From positions 2,666,001-2,730,000 of the forward strand of contig NZ_CP032630.1 of NCBI RefSeq assembly GCF_003627075.1: a DNA stretch of 64,000 nt, written 5' to 3'. The stretch is from Protaetiibacter intestinalis. GTDB lineage: Bacteria > Actinomycetota > Actinomycetes > Actinomycetales > Microbacteriaceae. Positions 27,035 through 37,835 of the stretch are shown one piece after another. The notes under the pieces are model-generated. The model saw only the letters and a program-made list of their open reading frames with translations. It did no database searches and was not told where the DNA came from. A program made the position numbers and the translations under genes. Each line of letters starts with the position of its first letter. Positions within the stretch are counted from its first letter, which is position 1.

Positions 27035-27688
27035 ATGACCGAGCTGTACCTCGTCCGTCACGGCGAGACCGACTGGAACGCGGCGCGCCGCATCCAGGGC
27101 CGCACCGACGTGCCCCTCAACGACGCGGGCCGTGAGCAGGCCCGGCAGACGGGCGCCCTGCTCGCCCGGCGCCGGTGGGACGCGATCTACACGAGCCCGC
27201 TCTCGCGCGCCGCGGAGACGGCACGGATCATCGGCGAGGCGGTGGGCATCTCGGAGCTCGGCATCCGCGACGGCCTCATGGAGCGCGACTACGGCCAGGC
27301 CGAAGGCATGACGTTCGACGAGATCGAGGCGCTCTACCCCGAGGGCGTGCGCGCGCCCGGGCAGGAGACCCGCGAGGACGTCGGCCGGCGGGTCGTCGGA
27401 GCACTGCTCGCCCTCGCCGAGGAGCATCCGGGGGCCTCGCTCATCGTGGTGAGCCACGGGGGCGCGATCCGCGGCGTGCTCAACGCCGCCGACCCCGGCA
27501 CCCAGCATCCGCGCATCACCAACGCCTCGGTCCACAGCTTCCGCGTCGAGGATGGCGCCCTGCGGCTCATCGCCTTCGACGACCCGCTCGAGGAGGAGTC
27601 GCTGCTGCCCGACTGCGAGGACATCGACGCGCAGAACGCCGTCGAGGCCCAGGACGACGGCGAGACCCTCGTGCGGAGCGGGGCCTGA
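27035..27688 (+). CDS. Histidine phosphatase (phosphoglycerate mutase-like)
   Basis: A 217-residue member of the histidine phosphatase superfamily. The phosphohistidine motif RHGE is at residues 8-11 (YLVRHGETDWN), the second catalytic His is in IVVSHGGAIRG, and the proton donor region is MERDYGQAEG. Substrate unknown; such enzymes include cofactor-dependent phosphoglycerate mutase-like phosphatases and alpha-ribazole phosphatase. A strong GGAGGAGAG site precedes the ATG. The C-terminal 25 residues are acidic and variable. Its stop codon shares a base with the start of the YbaK gene. Confidence 0.9.
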   Translation: MTELYLVRHGETDWNAARRIQGRTDVPLNDAGREQARQTGALLARRRWDAIYTSPLSRAAETARIIGEAVGISELGIRDGLMERDYGQAEGMTFDEIEALYPEGVRAPGQETREDVGRRVVGALLALAEEHPGASLIVVSHGGAIRGVLNAADPGTQHPRITNASVHSFRVEDGALRLIAFDDPLEEESLLPDCEDIDAQNAVEAQDDGETLVRSGA

Positions 27689-28146
27689 TGGTCGCGGAGG
27701 ACTACGCGGAGCGGCTGCGTGCGCTCGGACTCGACGTCGAGGTGCGCGAGTTCCCGGAAGGAACCCACACCGCACAGGATGCCGCGGATGCGATCGGCTG
27801 CCCCGTCGCGGCGATCGTGAAGAGCCTCGTCTTCGTGCTCGACGACGCACCGCTGCTCGTGCTCGTCTCGGGCGCCAACCGGGTCGACACCGACGCGCTC
27901 GGCGCCCGTCTCGGCGGGGCGCTCGGCAAGGCGGACGCCCGCACCGTCAAGGAGGCCACCGGCTACTCGATCGGCGGCGTGCCCCCGCTCGCCCACCGCG
28001 AGCCGCTGCGCACCGTGATCGACGAGGATCTGCTCGCCCTCGATGTCCTGTGGGCGGCCGCGGGCACCGCCTCCTCGGTGTTCCCCATCGCCCCGGCCGA
28101 CCTCGTCCGCCTGTCCCGCGCCGAGGTCCTCTCCGTCCGACCCTGA
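27688..28146 (+). CDS. YbaK/aminoacyl-tRNA deacylase
   Basis: A single-domain YbaK-type editing enzyme of 152 residues. Such proteins hydrolyse mischarged aminoacyl-tRNAs (for example Cys- or Ala-tRNAPro). The family pattern is visible in AAIVKSLVFVLDDAPLLVLVSG, VKEATGYSIGGVPPLAH and VWAAAG-like residues near the C-terminus; the lysine in IVKSL and the GxxPP turn are the functional hallmarks. It overlaps the preceding gene (TGATG), implying coupled translation, and ends at a large palindrome. Confidence 0.9.
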   Translation: MVAEDYAERLRALGLDVEVREFPEGTHTAQDAADAIGCPVAAIVKSLVFVLDDAPLLVLVSGANRVDTDALGARLGGALGKADARTVKEATGYSIGGVPPLAHREPLRTVIDEDLLALDVLWAAAGTASSVFPIAPADLVRLSRAEVLSVRP

Positions 28147-28148
28147 GC

Positions 28149-28195
28149 GGTCGGTTTCTCGCCCCAAATCGCGCGAATGGGGCCAGGAACCGACC
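28149..28195. terminator. 47-bp quasi-palindrome between convergent genes
   Basis: Left arm starts GGTCGGTTTCTCGCCCC and right arm ends GGGGCCAGGAACCGACC. They pair at 17 of the outer 18 positions, counting one G-U, around an AT-containing centre. It occupies nearly the full 51 bp between the YbaK stop (+) and the glycosyltransferase stop (-). A bidirectional terminator is the simplest role; a short repeat element is also possible. Confidence 0.8.
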
Positions 28196-28197
28196 GG

Positions 28198-29280
28198 TCA
28201 GCGTCGTCGGGCGACGCGCTCGAGCATCTCGAGCAGGGCGTGCGCCGAGCGGCTCCAGTCGAACGAGCGTGCCTGCTCCCGGGATGCCGCCGACCGTCGC
28301 GCCCACTCCCCCGGCTCCTCGAGGGAGCGCAGCGCCGCGGCGACGGCGTCCACGTCGCGCGGGTCGGCGTAGACGGCCGCCTCTCCCCCGATCTCGCGGA
28401 AGATCGGGATGTCGGAGACCACGACGGGCGTGCCGCGCACCATCGCCTCCACGAGCGGCAGCCCGAATCCCTCGTCGAGCGACATCGTCGCGAGGGCGTA
28501 GGCGCCGTCGAGCAGCGCGCCGTACTCGGCATCCGTGACGCCGTCGTGCACGACGAGCGCGTCGGCGGGCGCGAGCGCGGTGAGCCGGGCACGGTCGGCG
28601 GCGCCGATGCGGCTCAGCACGTGCAGCCGGTAGCCGGGCAGCGCGTGCAGGGCCCGCGCGATCGTCTCGACGTTCTTGTAGGGCATGAACGAGCCCATGT
28701 AGAGGATGTCGCGGGCGGCAGGCTGCTGGCGCTCGGAATCCGTCTCGACGGGGTCGGCGGCGTTCGAGACGATCGTGATCGGCCGGTCCGTGAGGCGATG
28801 CCGCCGCATGAGCTCGCGCGTCGTGGCCGACACGGTCGCCACCTCGTCGGCGCGGTTCAGCAGCAGCCGCTGCGGCCACCAGGCGAGGTGGTACAGACGC
28901 CACAGCAGCCGGATGGGCCAGGCGAGGTCGCGCGGCGGCGTGCGGTTGCGGTAGTAGATGAGGTCGTGCAGCGTCAGCACGAGCCCGAAGCGGCGCCCCC
29001 ACGAGCCGATCGTCTGCATGGGACTGAACAGCACATCCGGGTCGGAGGCGTTGAGCCTCCTCGCGATCGTGAACTCACGCGGACTCGTCGGATCGGTCGC
29101 GCGCACCCACGGCAGTTCGGGCAGCATCGCGAGCTGCCCCTCGTCCGAGATCACCATGACGAGTTCGTGCCCCGCCTCGGCGGCGAGCGGCGCGAGCGCC
29201 GCGACGAGGTTCGCCGTGTAGCGGCTGATGCCGTCGTGCCGCGGGAAACGCGTGTAGCGGCAGTCGACGAGGATCCTCAC
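28198..29280 (-). CDS. Glycosyltransferase family 4 protein
   Basis: A 360-residue GT4-type glycosyltransferase with two Rossmann domains. The N-terminus is RILVDCRYTRFPRHDGISRY, the acceptor domain carries VLTLHDLIYYRNRTPPRD, and the donor domain has the retaining-GT E-x7-E pair in SLDEGFGLPLVEAM. It is similar in form to mannosyl- or rhamnosyltransferases of cell-envelope pathways, but neither donor nor acceptor is known. The GTG start overlaps the stop of the upstream alpha/beta hydrolase (GTGA), so the two are translated from one message. Confidence 0.88.
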   Translation of the reverse strand: MRILVDCRYTRFPRHDGISRYTANLVAALAPLAAEAGHELVMVISDEGQLAMLPELPWVRATDPTSPREFTIARRLNASDPDVLFSPMQTIGSWGRRFGLVLTLHDLIYYRNRTPPRDLAWPIRLLWRLYHLAWWPQRLLLNRADEVATVSATTRELMRRHRLTDRPITIVSNAADPVETDSERQQPAARDILYMGSFMPYKNVETIARALHALPGYRLHVLSRIGAADRARLTALAPADALVVHDGVTDAEYGALLDGAYALATMSLDEGFGLPLVEAMVRGTPVVVSDIPIFREIGGEAAVYADPRDVDAVAAALRSLEEPGEWARRSAASREQARSFDWSRSAHALLEMLERVARRR

Positions 29281-30185
29281 CGCGAGGACCCGGTGGACAG
29301 CTCGGCGAGGAACCCCCGGATCGCGGTCGCGACGGCGCCCGGGGTCTCGTAGTGCGCGAGGTGCCCGACGCCCTCCACGACGATGAGCCGACCGTCGGGG
29401 AACAGCCCCACCGTCGCGTGCTGGCCCGGCAGCGGAGCGATCCGGTCGAGTTCGCCGGCGATCATGAGGGTCGGCACGCTCACCCGCGGGGCCGCCTCCC
29501 CCACCTCGGTGCTGACCGAGGCGCGGAATGCCTCGGCGACGGTGCGCGGATCCGAGAACCCGTTGAAGTAGCGGTGGTGCTCCTCGTGGATCCACTTCGT
29601 GAGCGTCGGGTCGTCGTTCGTGACGAGCGACATGCTCATGAACTGCACGATGAGCCAGTTGCCGAGCCAGAGCCGCGCGACGGGCGCGGGCAGCGCACGC
29701 GAGACAGCGTAGAAGCCGCGGGTGAGGGTCGTGATGATCCGCCCGGCCGCGACCTTCGGGTTCGAGGAGATCGGGTTCAGCAGGATGAGCGCGCGTGCCG
29801 GCAGACCGTCGGCGATCGCGTGCGAGCTCACCATCGAGCCGAAGGAGTGACCGAGCACGACCGGCGGCTCGTCGAGGCCGAGCTCCTCGATGAACGCGGC
29901 GAGCCAGCGCCCGTAGCCCGCGATCGAGTGCGGCGCCTCCGTCAGGGGCGTCGAGTCGCCGAACCCCGGCAGGTCGGGGCTGATGACGCGGATGCCGTCG
30001 AGCCGCGCGATGACCGCCTCGAGACCGTGGTGGTCGCCACGGTAGCCGTGCACGAGCACGACGACGTCGCGGGCGTCCTCCGGGCCGAAGTCCTCGAAAC
30101 GGGTCGTCGAGCCGAGGATCTGGGCCTCGCGCGTCCTCACCGGGATACGGGCGAGCGCCTCGGCGTGTGGGGTCGGGACGGCCAT
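29277..30185 (-). CDS. Alpha/beta hydrolase
   Basis: A 302-residue alpha/beta-hydrolase-fold enzyme. The oxyanion region is VVVLVHGYRGDHHG, the nucleophile elbow is VLGHSFGSM (Ser), and the catalytic histidine is in GVGHLAHYE, with the acidic residue likely in AGELDRIAP. Substrate unknown. The ATG at 30185 is supported by TAGAAT (30193-30198, minus strand) 7 nt upstream. Overlap with the glycosyltransferase gene suggests a shared task in lipid or glycolipid metabolism; that is inference. Confidence 0.88.
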   Translation of the reverse strand: MAVPTPHAEALARIPVRTREAQILGSTTRFEDFGPEDARDVVVLVHGYRGDHHGLEAVIARLDGIRVISPDLPGFGDSTPLTEAPHSIAGYGRWLAAFIEELGLDEPPVVLGHSFGSMVSSHAIADGLPARALILLNPISSNPKVAAGRIITTLTRGFYAVSRALPAPVARLWLGNWLIVQFMSMSLVTNDDPTLTKWIHEEHHRYFNGFSDPRTVAEAFRASVSTEVGEAAPRVSVPTLMIAGELDRIAPLPGQHATVGLFPDGRLIVVEGVGHLAHYETPGAVATAIRGFLAELSTGSSR

Positions 30186-30235
30186 CTCAGCGATTCTAGG
30201 CGCGCGCACCCGGCATCCGGTGACAGACTCGGACG

Positions 30236-31963
<1,728 letters not shown>

Positions 31964-31995
31964 GCGGCGTCCGACCGCGCCCATATGCTTCGGGC

Positions 31996-33492
31996 ATGAC
32001 CGATTGGGCCGATCGCCTGGGCGTGTTCGACCTCGAGACGACGGGCGTCGACGTGGAGAGCGCGCGCATCGTGACCGCCTGCATCGCGGTGCTCGACGGC
32101 GCCGGGGAGGTCGTGCAGCGCTGGGACTGGCTGGCCGATCCCGGCGTCGAGATCCCGGATGCCGCATCCGAGGTGCACGGCATCACGACCGAGCGGGCGC
32201 GCGCCGAGGGCCGCCCGACCGAGGTCGTCGTGGCCGAGATCACCCAGACCCTGCGCACCCTGTTCGGCCTCGGCATCCCGGTGGTCGTCTACAACGCGCC
32301 CTACGACCTCTCGCTGCTCGACCGCGAGTGCCGCCGGAACGAGCTCGAGCCCCTCGCCGACCCGGCTCCCGTGATCGATCCGCTCGTGCTCGACAAGGCC
32401 GTCGATCGGTATCGCAAGGGCAAGCGCACCCTCGAGGTCGCCGCGCAGCGCTACGGGGTCGTGCTCGACGACGCTCACGACGCGGGTGCGGATGCCATCG
32501 CCGCCGGGCGGGTCGCCCAGGCTCTGCGGGCCGCCTTCCCCGAGGAGCTCGACCTGCCGATCTCGGATCTGCACGGGCGTCAGAGCATCTGGTACGCCGA
32601 GCAGGCCGCGCGCTTCCAGGACTACATCCGCCGTCAGAAGGGCGACGAGTCGTTCACTGCTTCCACGGCCTGGCCCGTGAAGTACCCCGCGCATCCGGGC
32701 GCCTACCGCGACACGCAGCCGATCCCGCCGTTGGAGCCGCGCCAGGGCCGGGTGCCGATCATCGACTTCAGCCGCCCGCTGGGGCTCCAGCTCGCCCCCG
32801 CACCCGACGCCCCTCGGGGCCTCGAGGCGGGCCCGCCCGACCCGCGGGATGCCTACCCGGGGCTTGTGCCGACGAGCGAGCCGCCCGTTCTCGACACGGC
32901 GGATCAGCCGGACGTGCTCGAGCAGCCGGATCTCGTCGAGCCGGCGCCGGAGCCGGCGGACGACGTCGCGGAGTCATCCGAGCCGGTGTCGGCCGACGAG
33001 CCCGAGGCGGCCGACGAGCCCGAGGCGGCCGACGAGCCCGAGGCGGCCGACGAGGCCACGGGTGCGAAGCCCGCGGTGCTGCGGATCGCCGCGGCCATCG
33101 TGACCGACGGCGACGGACGCACGCTGCTCGTGCGCAAGAGCGGCACGACCCACTTCATGCAACCGGGCGGCAAGATCGAGGAGGGCGAGAGCGCGATCGA
33201 CGCGCTCACCCGCGAGCTCGCGGAGGAGATCGGGGTCGAGCTCGACCTGACCGCCGCCGAGTACCTGGGCCTGTTCCGTGCCGTCGCGGCCAACGAGGAC
33301 GACACCGTCGTGCTCGCGGCGGTCTTCGCGATGACGGTCGACGGCGACGTCGCGGCCGCCGGTGAGATCGAGGAGCTGCTCTGGGTCGACGATCCGGACC
33401 TCGACCTCGACGGCGTCGACGTGGCGCCGCTCACGCTCGACGAGCTGCTGCCGCTCTGGGAGCGTCGCCGCGCGCAGGCCTTCGGGTTCTGA
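31996..33492 (+). CDS. DnaQ-like 3'-5' exonuclease fused to Nudix hydrolase
   Basis: A 498-residue fusion. Residues 1 to about 185 form a DEDDh exonuclease: VFDLETTG (Asp12, Glu14), YNAPYDLSLL, and HDAGADAI. A proline- and acid-rich linker of about 150 residues follows, with three copies of ADEPEA. From about residue 356 a complete Nudix domain begins, with the Nudix box G-x5-E-x7-REL-x-EE-x-GV at 393-415. The exonuclease could degrade nucleic-acid ends while the Nudix part hydrolyses a nucleoside diphosphate derivative. TATGCT (31984-31989) ends 6 nt before the ATG. Both halves look intact. Confidence 0.9.
   Translation: MTDWADRLGVFDLETTGVDVESARIVTACIAVLDGAGEVVQRWDWLADPGVEIPDAASEVHGITTERARAEGRPTEVVVAEITQTLRTLFGLGIPVVVYNAPYDLSLLDRECRRNELEPLADPAPVIDPLVLDKAVDRYRKGKRTLEVAAQRYGVVLDDAHDAGADAIAAGRVAQALRAAFPEELDLPISDLHGRQSIWYAEQAARFQDYIRRQKGDESFTASTAWPVKYPAHPGAYRDTQPIPPLEPRQGRVPIIDFSRPLGLQLAPAPDAPRGLEAGPPDPRDAYPGLVPTSEPPVLDTADQPDVLEQPDLVEPAPEPADDVAESSEPVSADEPEAADEPEAADEPEAADEATGAKPAVLRIAAAIVTDGDGRTLLVRKSGTTHFMQPGGKIEEGESAIDALTRELAEEIGVELDLTAAEYLGLFRAVAANEDDTVVLAAVFAMTVDGDVAAAGEIEELLWVDDPDLDLDGVDVAPLTLDELLPLWERRRAQAFGF
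32992..33045 (+). repeat. Three perfect 18-bp tandem repeats in the fusion linker
   Basis: GCCGACGAGCCCGAGGCG is repeated three times without a mismatch, with a partial fourth unit, encoding ADEPEA three times. Because the unit is a multiple of three, slippage would change linker length without breaking the frame. Confidence 0.97.
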
Positions 33493-33508
33493 CCGTCCCC
33501 ACATGCAA

Positions 33509-33536
33509 CAGGACCCCGTCCGAAGACGGGGCCCTG
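33509..33536. terminator. Bidirectional terminator between the Nudix fusion and rpmE2
   Basis: A 12-bp stem with one internal mismatch (CAGGACCCCGTC and GACGGGGCCCTG) and loop CGAA lies 16 nt after the fusion gene (+) and 20 nt after rpmE2 (-). Confidence 0.85.
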
Positions 33537-33556
33537 TGCGCAGGTGAACCGGAGGC

Positions 33557-33805
33557 TTACTTGCCGAAGTTCTTGTAGCGCGTGTTGAACTTCTCGACGC
33601 GGCCGGCGCTGTCGAGGATGCGCTGCTTGCCCGTGTAGAAGGGGTGCGAGGCGGACGAGATCTCGACGTCGACGACCGGGTAGGTCTCACCGTCCAGCTC
33701 GATGGTCTTGTCGCTCGTGAGGGTCGAACGGGTGAGGAAGGTCTCGCCGCTCGCCAGATCGCGGAAGACGATCGCCTGGTAGTCGGGGTGGATGTCGGTC
33801 TTCAT
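33557..33805 (-). CDS. rpmE2: 50S ribosomal protein L31 type B
   Basis: An 82-residue type B (zinc-independent) L31. It begins [16 protein letters not shown] and contains SHPFYTGKQ and [10 protein letters not shown]; the CxxC zinc ribbons of the type A protein are absent. In many bacteria the type B gene is repressed by Zur and used when zinc is scarce; no clear Zur site could be identified here by eye. A GAGGT site precedes the ATG, and TAGACT (33863-33868, minus strand) may be the -10 box of a leader of about 50 nt. Confidence 0.95.
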   Translation of the reverse strand: MKTDIHPDYQAIVFRDLASGETFLTRSTLTSDKTIELDGETYPVVDVEISSASHPFYTGKQRILDSAGRVEKFNTRYKNFGK

Positions 33806-33875
33806 GAGGTACCTCAGTCGGAATGGATGGGAAAGTTCGCGGGCCCGATGGGCCGACTGTCGAGTCTAGCAGACG

Positions 33876-34664
33876 TCAGGACTGCGCTCGGGCCGCGAAG
33901 CGACCGTCTTCGCTCGTCGAGACGACGAGCGAGAGCCCGAAGGCCTCCGAGAGCCGCTCCCCCGTGATGATCTCGGAGATCGGCCCCGCGGCGTGCACGC
34001 GGCCGCCGGCGAGCAGCAGCGCGTGGGTGAAGCCGGCCGGGATTTCCTCGACGTGGTGGGTCACCATGACCATCCCGGGCGCCTCGCCCGAGGAGGCGTA
34101 GGCGCCGAGCAGCTGCACGAGCTCCTCGCGAGCGCCGAGGTCGAGGCTCGCGGCGGGTTCGTCGAGCAGCAGCAGCTCGGGGTCCGTCATGACGGAGCGG
34201 CCGATCTGCACCCGCTTCTGCTCCCCGTCCGAGAGCGTGCCGTAGCGGCGATCGCGCAGCCCCTCAAGTCGCCACTCGCGCATGACGCGCTCGGCGCGGC
34301 GGGTGTCGACCTCCTCGTACTCCTCGTTCCAGCGCCCGGTGACCGCGTAGGCCGCCGTCAGCACGGCGTCGAACACGGTCTCGTCCGGCGGGATGCGGCG
34401 CGAGGTCGCCGTCGAGGCGAAGCCGATCCGGGGACGCAGTTCGAAGACGTCGACGCGGCCGAGCTGCTCCCCGAGCACCCGGGCGACGCCCGAGGAGGGA
34501 TGCATGCTCGCCGAGACGATGTTCAGCAGCGTGGTCTTGCCGGCGCCGTTCGGCCCGAGCACCACCCAGCGGTCCTCCGACTCGACGGTCCAGTCGATGT
34601 GGTCGAGGATGACGTTCCCGTCACGCACCACCGAGACGTCAGAGAGCTCCAGCACCCGCACCAT
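33876..34664 (-). CDS. ABC transporter ATP-binding protein
   Basis: A stand-alone ABC ATPase of 262 residues. Walker A is GPNGAGKTT (about residues 38-46), the signature motif is TLSDGEQKRVQIGR (a SDGEQ variant of LSGGQ), Walker B is LLLLDEPAASLD, and the switch His is in MVMVTHHVEE. The sequence resembles ModF/YlmA-type ATPases that lack a membrane partner. No permease gene is adjacent, so its partner or function is open. It lies 12 nt after the glgA stop on the same strand, and a TAGGCT hexamer overlapping that stop may give it its own promoter. Confidence 0.88.
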   Translation of the reverse strand: MVRVLELSDVSVVRDGNVILDHIDWTVESEDRWVVLGPNGAGKTTLLNIVSASMHPSSGVARVLGEQLGRVDVFELRPRIGFASTATSRRIPPDETVFDAVLTAAYAVTGRWNEEYEEVDTRRAERVMREWRLEGLRDRRYGTLSDGEQKRVQIGRSVMTDPELLLLDEPAASLDLGAREELVQLLGAYASSGEAPGMVMVTHHVEEIPAGFTHALLLAGGRVHAAGPISEIITGERLSEAFGLSLVVSTSEDGRFAARAQS

Positions 34665-34676
34665 GATGGCTCCAGC

Positions 34677-35861
34677 CTAGTGCGCGAGGGTCTCGTAGAC
34701 CCGGCGGGTGCGCTCGGCGATGCTCGCCCAGCTGAACTCGGCCTCCGCGCGCAGCCGTCCCGCCTCGCCCATGAGCCGGGCGGCGGTCGGATCGGCGAGC
34801 ACCTCGTTCAGGACCGCCGCGAGGTCGGAGACGAATCGCTCCGGGTCGACGGGCGTGCCCGTGCCGTCGGCGAGCTGCTCGATGGGCACGAGGCGCCCGG
34901 TGAGCCCGTCGGCCACGACCTCGGGGATGCCGCCCGTCGCGGTCCCGACCACCGGCAGCCCGCACGCCATCGCCTCGAGGTTGACGATCCCGAGCGGCTC
35001 GTACACCGAGGGGCACACGAACACGGTGCCCGAGGTGAGCACGGCCGCGAGCTCCGGCTGCGGCAGCATCTCCTCAATCCACACGACGCCCTCGCGCTCC
35101 TCCTGCAGCACGGCGACGCCGCGCTGCACCTCCTCGAGGATCTCGGGCGTGTCGGGCGCGCCCGCGCACAGCACGAGCTGCACGTCGGGGTCGAGCCGCC
35201 GGGCCGCCTCGAGCAGGTACGGCAGGCCCTTCTGGCGCGTGATGCGGCCGACGAACACGACGCTGCGCCGCTCCGGGTCGATGCCGTGGCGCTCGAGCAC
35301 GGCCGCGTCCTCGGTCGGCTTCCAGCGCTCCAGGTCGATGCCGTTGTGCACGACATGCACCTTGGCGGGGTCGATGTCCGGGTAGCTGCGCAGGATGTCG
35401 GCACGCATGCCGGCGCTCACCGCGATCACGGCATCCGCCGCCTCGAACGCGGTCTGCTCGATCCAGCTCGAGACGCGGTAGCCGCCGCCGAGCTGTTCCG
35501 CCTTCCAGGGGCGCAACGGCTCGAGGGAGTGGGCGGTGACGACGTGCGGGATGCCGTGCAGCAGCTTGGCGAGATGCCCCGCGGCGTTCGCGTACCAGGT
35601 GTGCGAGTGCACGAGGTCGGCGCCCGCGACATCCTCGGCCATCTGCAGGTCGACGCCGAGGGTGGCGAGTGCCGGGTTCGCCGAGGTGAGCTGCGGCGGC
35701 ACCAGGTAGGCGTAGGTATGCGGCTCGTCGCGGGGAAGTCCGAAGCAGCGGACGACGACGTCGACGTCGTGCCGCAGGGCCGCCACGAGCTCCGCCACGT
35801 GCACCCCGGCGCCCCCGTAGACCTCGGGCGGATACTCACGGCTCAGAACATCGACTCGCAT
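34677..35861 (-). CDS. glgA: Actinobacterial glycogen synthase / maltose-1-phosphate synthase (GlgM-type)
   Basis: A GT4 glucosyltransferase of 394 residues, like mycobacterial Rv1212c. That enzyme (GlgM) uses ADP-glucose and glucose-1-phosphate to make maltose-1-phosphate, though older annotation calls it GlgA. Features are [16 protein letters not shown] at the N-terminus, [21 protein letters not shown] at the donor domain, and the E-x7-E pair in [15 protein letters not shown]. It is much shorter than classical GT5 GlgA. It is divergent from glgC, which supplies ADP-glucose. TAGCGT (35870-35875, minus strand) lies 8 nt before the ATG. Confidence 0.92.
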   Translation of the reverse strand: MRVDVLSREYPPEVYGGAGVHVAELVAALRHDVDVVVRCFGLPRDEPHTYAYLVPPQLTSANPALATLGVDLQMAEDVAGADLVHSHTWYANAAGHLAKLLHGIPHVVTAHSLEPLRPWKAEQLGGGYRVSSWIEQTAFEAADAVIAVSAGMRADILRSYPDIDPAKVHVVHNGIDLERWKPTEDAAVLERHGIDPERRSVVFVGRITRQKGLPYLLEAARRLDPDVQLVLCAGAPDTPEILEEVQRGVAVLQEEREGVVWIEEMLPQPELAAVLTSGTVFVCPSVYEPLGIVNLEAMACGLPVVGTATGGIPEVVADGLTGRLVPIEQLADGTGTPVDPERFVSDLAAVLNEVLADPTAARLMGEAGRLRAEAEFSWASIAERTRRVYETLAH

Positions 35862-35869
35862 GCCTGTCG

Positions 35870-35902
35870 ACGCTAGTACACCCCTGGTGGCTGTCCTACT
35901 GT
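35870..35902. promoter_or_regulatory. Paired -10 boxes of the divergent glgA/glgC promoters
   Basis: The 47-bp gap between the two start codons holds TAGCGT on the minus strand (35870-35875) and TACTGT on the plus strand (35897-35902), 8 and 6 nt from their starts. Any -35 elements would have to overlap the opposite promoter, so the two promoters probably compete or are regulated together. Confidence 0.55.
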
Positions 35903-35908
35903 TGTGCC

Positions 35909-37150
35909 ATGGCAGCAGCGCCCAAGATCTTCGGCATCGTCCTCGCAGGTGGCGAAGGGAAGAGGCTGATGCCGTTGACGGCCGACCGGGCCAAGCCCGC
36001 GGTGCCCTTCGGGGGCGGCTACCGGCTCATCGACTTCGCGCTGTCGAACCTCATCAACTCGGGGCTGCGGCAGATCGTCGTGCTCACCCAGTACAAGTCG
36101 CACTCCCTCGACCGGCACGTCTCGCAGACCTGGCGGCTGTCGGGGATGCTGGGCGCCTACGTCGCGTCGGTTCCGGCACAGCAGCGTCTCGGCAAGCGCT
36201 GGTTCTCAGGCTCCGCCGACGCCATCCTGCAGAGCCTCAACCTGCTGCGCGACGAGAAGCCCGACATCGTCGTGGTGGTCGGCGCCGACCACGTGTACCG
36301 CATGGACTTCAGCCAGATGATCCGCGCCCACATCGAGGCCCGCGCGGGCGTCACGGTCGCCGCGATCCGCCAGCCGATCTCGCTCGCCGACCAGTTCGGC
36401 ATCATCGAGCTCGACCCGAAGGATCCGACCCGCATCGCCGCCTTCCGCGAGAAGCCGAAGGATGCGGTGGGCCTCGCCGACTCCCCCGGCGAGGTGCTCG
36501 CCTCGATGGGCAACTACGTCTTCGACGCCGACGTGCTCATCGACGCGGTGCAGCGCGACGGCTCCCGCGCCGACTCCAACCACGACATGGGCGGCGACAT
36601 CGTGCCCGACTTCGTCTCGCGCGGTGAGGCGGCCGTCTACGACCTGAACCGCAACGACGTGCCGGGCGCCACCGACCGCGACCGCTACTACTGGCGTGAC
36701 GTCGGCACGATCGAGTCGTTCTTCGAGGCGCACCAGGACCTCATCTCGGCCCTGCCGGTCTTCAACCTCTACAACCAGGACTGGCCGATCTACAGCCAGC
36801 AGCTCAACTCCCCGCCCGCGAAGTTCGTCCGCGACGGCAAGAACGCCGTCGGCACGGCGATCGACTCGATCGTCTCGCTCGGCTGCGTCGTCTCCGGCGG
36901 CCACCTCGAGCGCGTGGTGCTGGGTCCGTGGGTGACGATCGAATCCGGGGCGCAGGTGACGGATGCCGTGGTCTTCGAGCGGGTCGCGATCGGCGCGAAC
37001 GCCACCGTGCGCCGCGCTATCCTCGACAAGGACGTCGTCGTCGCCCCCGGCGCGAGCGTCGGCGTCGACCACGAGGCCGACCGGCTCCGCGGCTTCACGG
37101 TCACCGAGTCGGGCATCACGGTCGTGGGCAAGGGCGTCCACGTCGACTGA
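35909..37150 (+). CDS. glgC: Glucose-1-phosphate adenylyltransferase GlgC
   Basis: Makes ADP-glucose from ATP and glucose-1-phosphate, the committed step of bacterial glycogen synthesis. The 413-residue protein has the nucleotide-binding motif [13 protein letters not shown] followed by [10 protein letters not shown], and catalytic region [10 protein letters not shown]. The glucose-1-phosphate site lies around [11 protein letters not shown], and the C-terminal left-handed beta-helix holds hexapeptide repeats ([28 protein letters not shown] strands). Allosteric control by glycolytic intermediates is typical of the family. It is the direct substrate supplier of the divergent glgA. Confidence 0.97.
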   Translation: MAAAPKIFGIVLAGGEGKRLMPLTADRAKPAVPFGGGYRLIDFALSNLINSGLRQIVVLTQYKSHSLDRHVSQTWRLSGMLGAYVASVPAQQRLGKRWFSGSADAILQSLNLLRDEKPDIVVVVGADHVYRMDFSQMIRAHIEARAGVTVAAIRQPISLADQFGIIELDPKDPTRIAAFREKPKDAVGLADSPGEVLASMGNYVFDADVLIDAVQRDGSRADSNHDMGGDIVPDFVSRGEAAVYDLNRNDVPGATDRDRYYWRDVGTIESFFEAHQDLISALPVFNLYNQDWPIYSQQLNSPPAKFVRDGKNAVGTAIDSIVSLGCVVSGGHLERVVLGPWVTIESGAQVTDAVVFERVAIGANATVRRAILDKDVVVAPGASVGVDHEADRLRGFTVTESGITVVGKGVHVD

Positions 37151-37195
37151 CGACGCCTCCCTCGCATCCCTCGCACCCCCGGAGACCCGCACCCC

Positions 37196-37834
37196 ATGGC
37201 CCGCTTCCTCGTCGTGCTCGATGTCGACTCCACCCTCATCGAGGACGAGGTGATCGAACTGCTCGCGGATGCCGCGGGAACCCGTGAGGCGGTCGCCGAG
37301 GTCACCTTCCGGGCCATGAACGGGGAGCTCGACTTCGCCGAGAGCCTGCGGGAACGGGTGGCGACCCTCGCCGGGCTGCCCGAGTCGGTGTTCGCCGAGG
37401 TGGGTGCGCGGGTCACGGTCACGCACGGCGTCCCGGCCATGATCGCGGCCGTGCACGCGGCGGGCGGTCGCGTCGCGGTCGTCTCGGGGGGCTTCCACGA
37501 GGTCATCGATCCGCTCGCGGAGCGGCTCGGGCTCGACCACTGGCGGGCCAACCGCCTCGAGGTGGTCGACGGCCGGCTCACGGGGCGCGTCATCCCGCCG
37601 ATCATCGACGCGGCCGCGAAGGCGGAGGCGCTTCAGGAGTGGGCGGATGCCGCCGGCCTCCCGATCGCGCAGACCCTCGCTGTCGGCGACGGCGCCAACG
37701 ACCTGCCGATGATGGCCCTCGCCGGGCTGTCGGTGGGCTTCGATGCGAAGGCGCCGGTGCGCGACGTCGCCGACGTGCTGCTCGACGAGCGCGACCTGTC
37801 GATGCTGCTGCCGCTGATCGGGCTGTCGCGCTAG
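37196..37834 (+). CDS. serB: Phosphoserine phosphatase SerB
   Basis: HAD-family enzyme catalysing the last step of serine synthesis. The 212-residue protein is the short, ACT-free form. Motif I is LDVDSTLIEDE (nucleophile Asp), motif II is AVVSGGFHEV, and motifs III and IV are AAAKAEAL and VGDGANDLPMM. The conserved Glu in the cap (TFRAMNGELDF) that binds phosphoserine is present. It starts at an ATG 45 nt after glgC and converges with fabG, leaving one base between the two stop codons. Confidence 0.92.
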   Translation: MARFLVVLDVDSTLIEDEVIELLADAAGTREAVAEVTFRAMNGELDFAESLRERVATLAGLPESVFAEVGARVTVTHGVPAMIAAVHAAGGRVAVVSGGFHEVIDPLAERLGLDHWRANRLEVVDGRLTGRVIPPIIDAAAKAEALQEWADAAGLPIAQTLAVGDGANDLPMMALAGLSVGFDAKAPVRDVADVLLDERDLSMLLPLIGLSR

Positions 37835-37835
37835 C

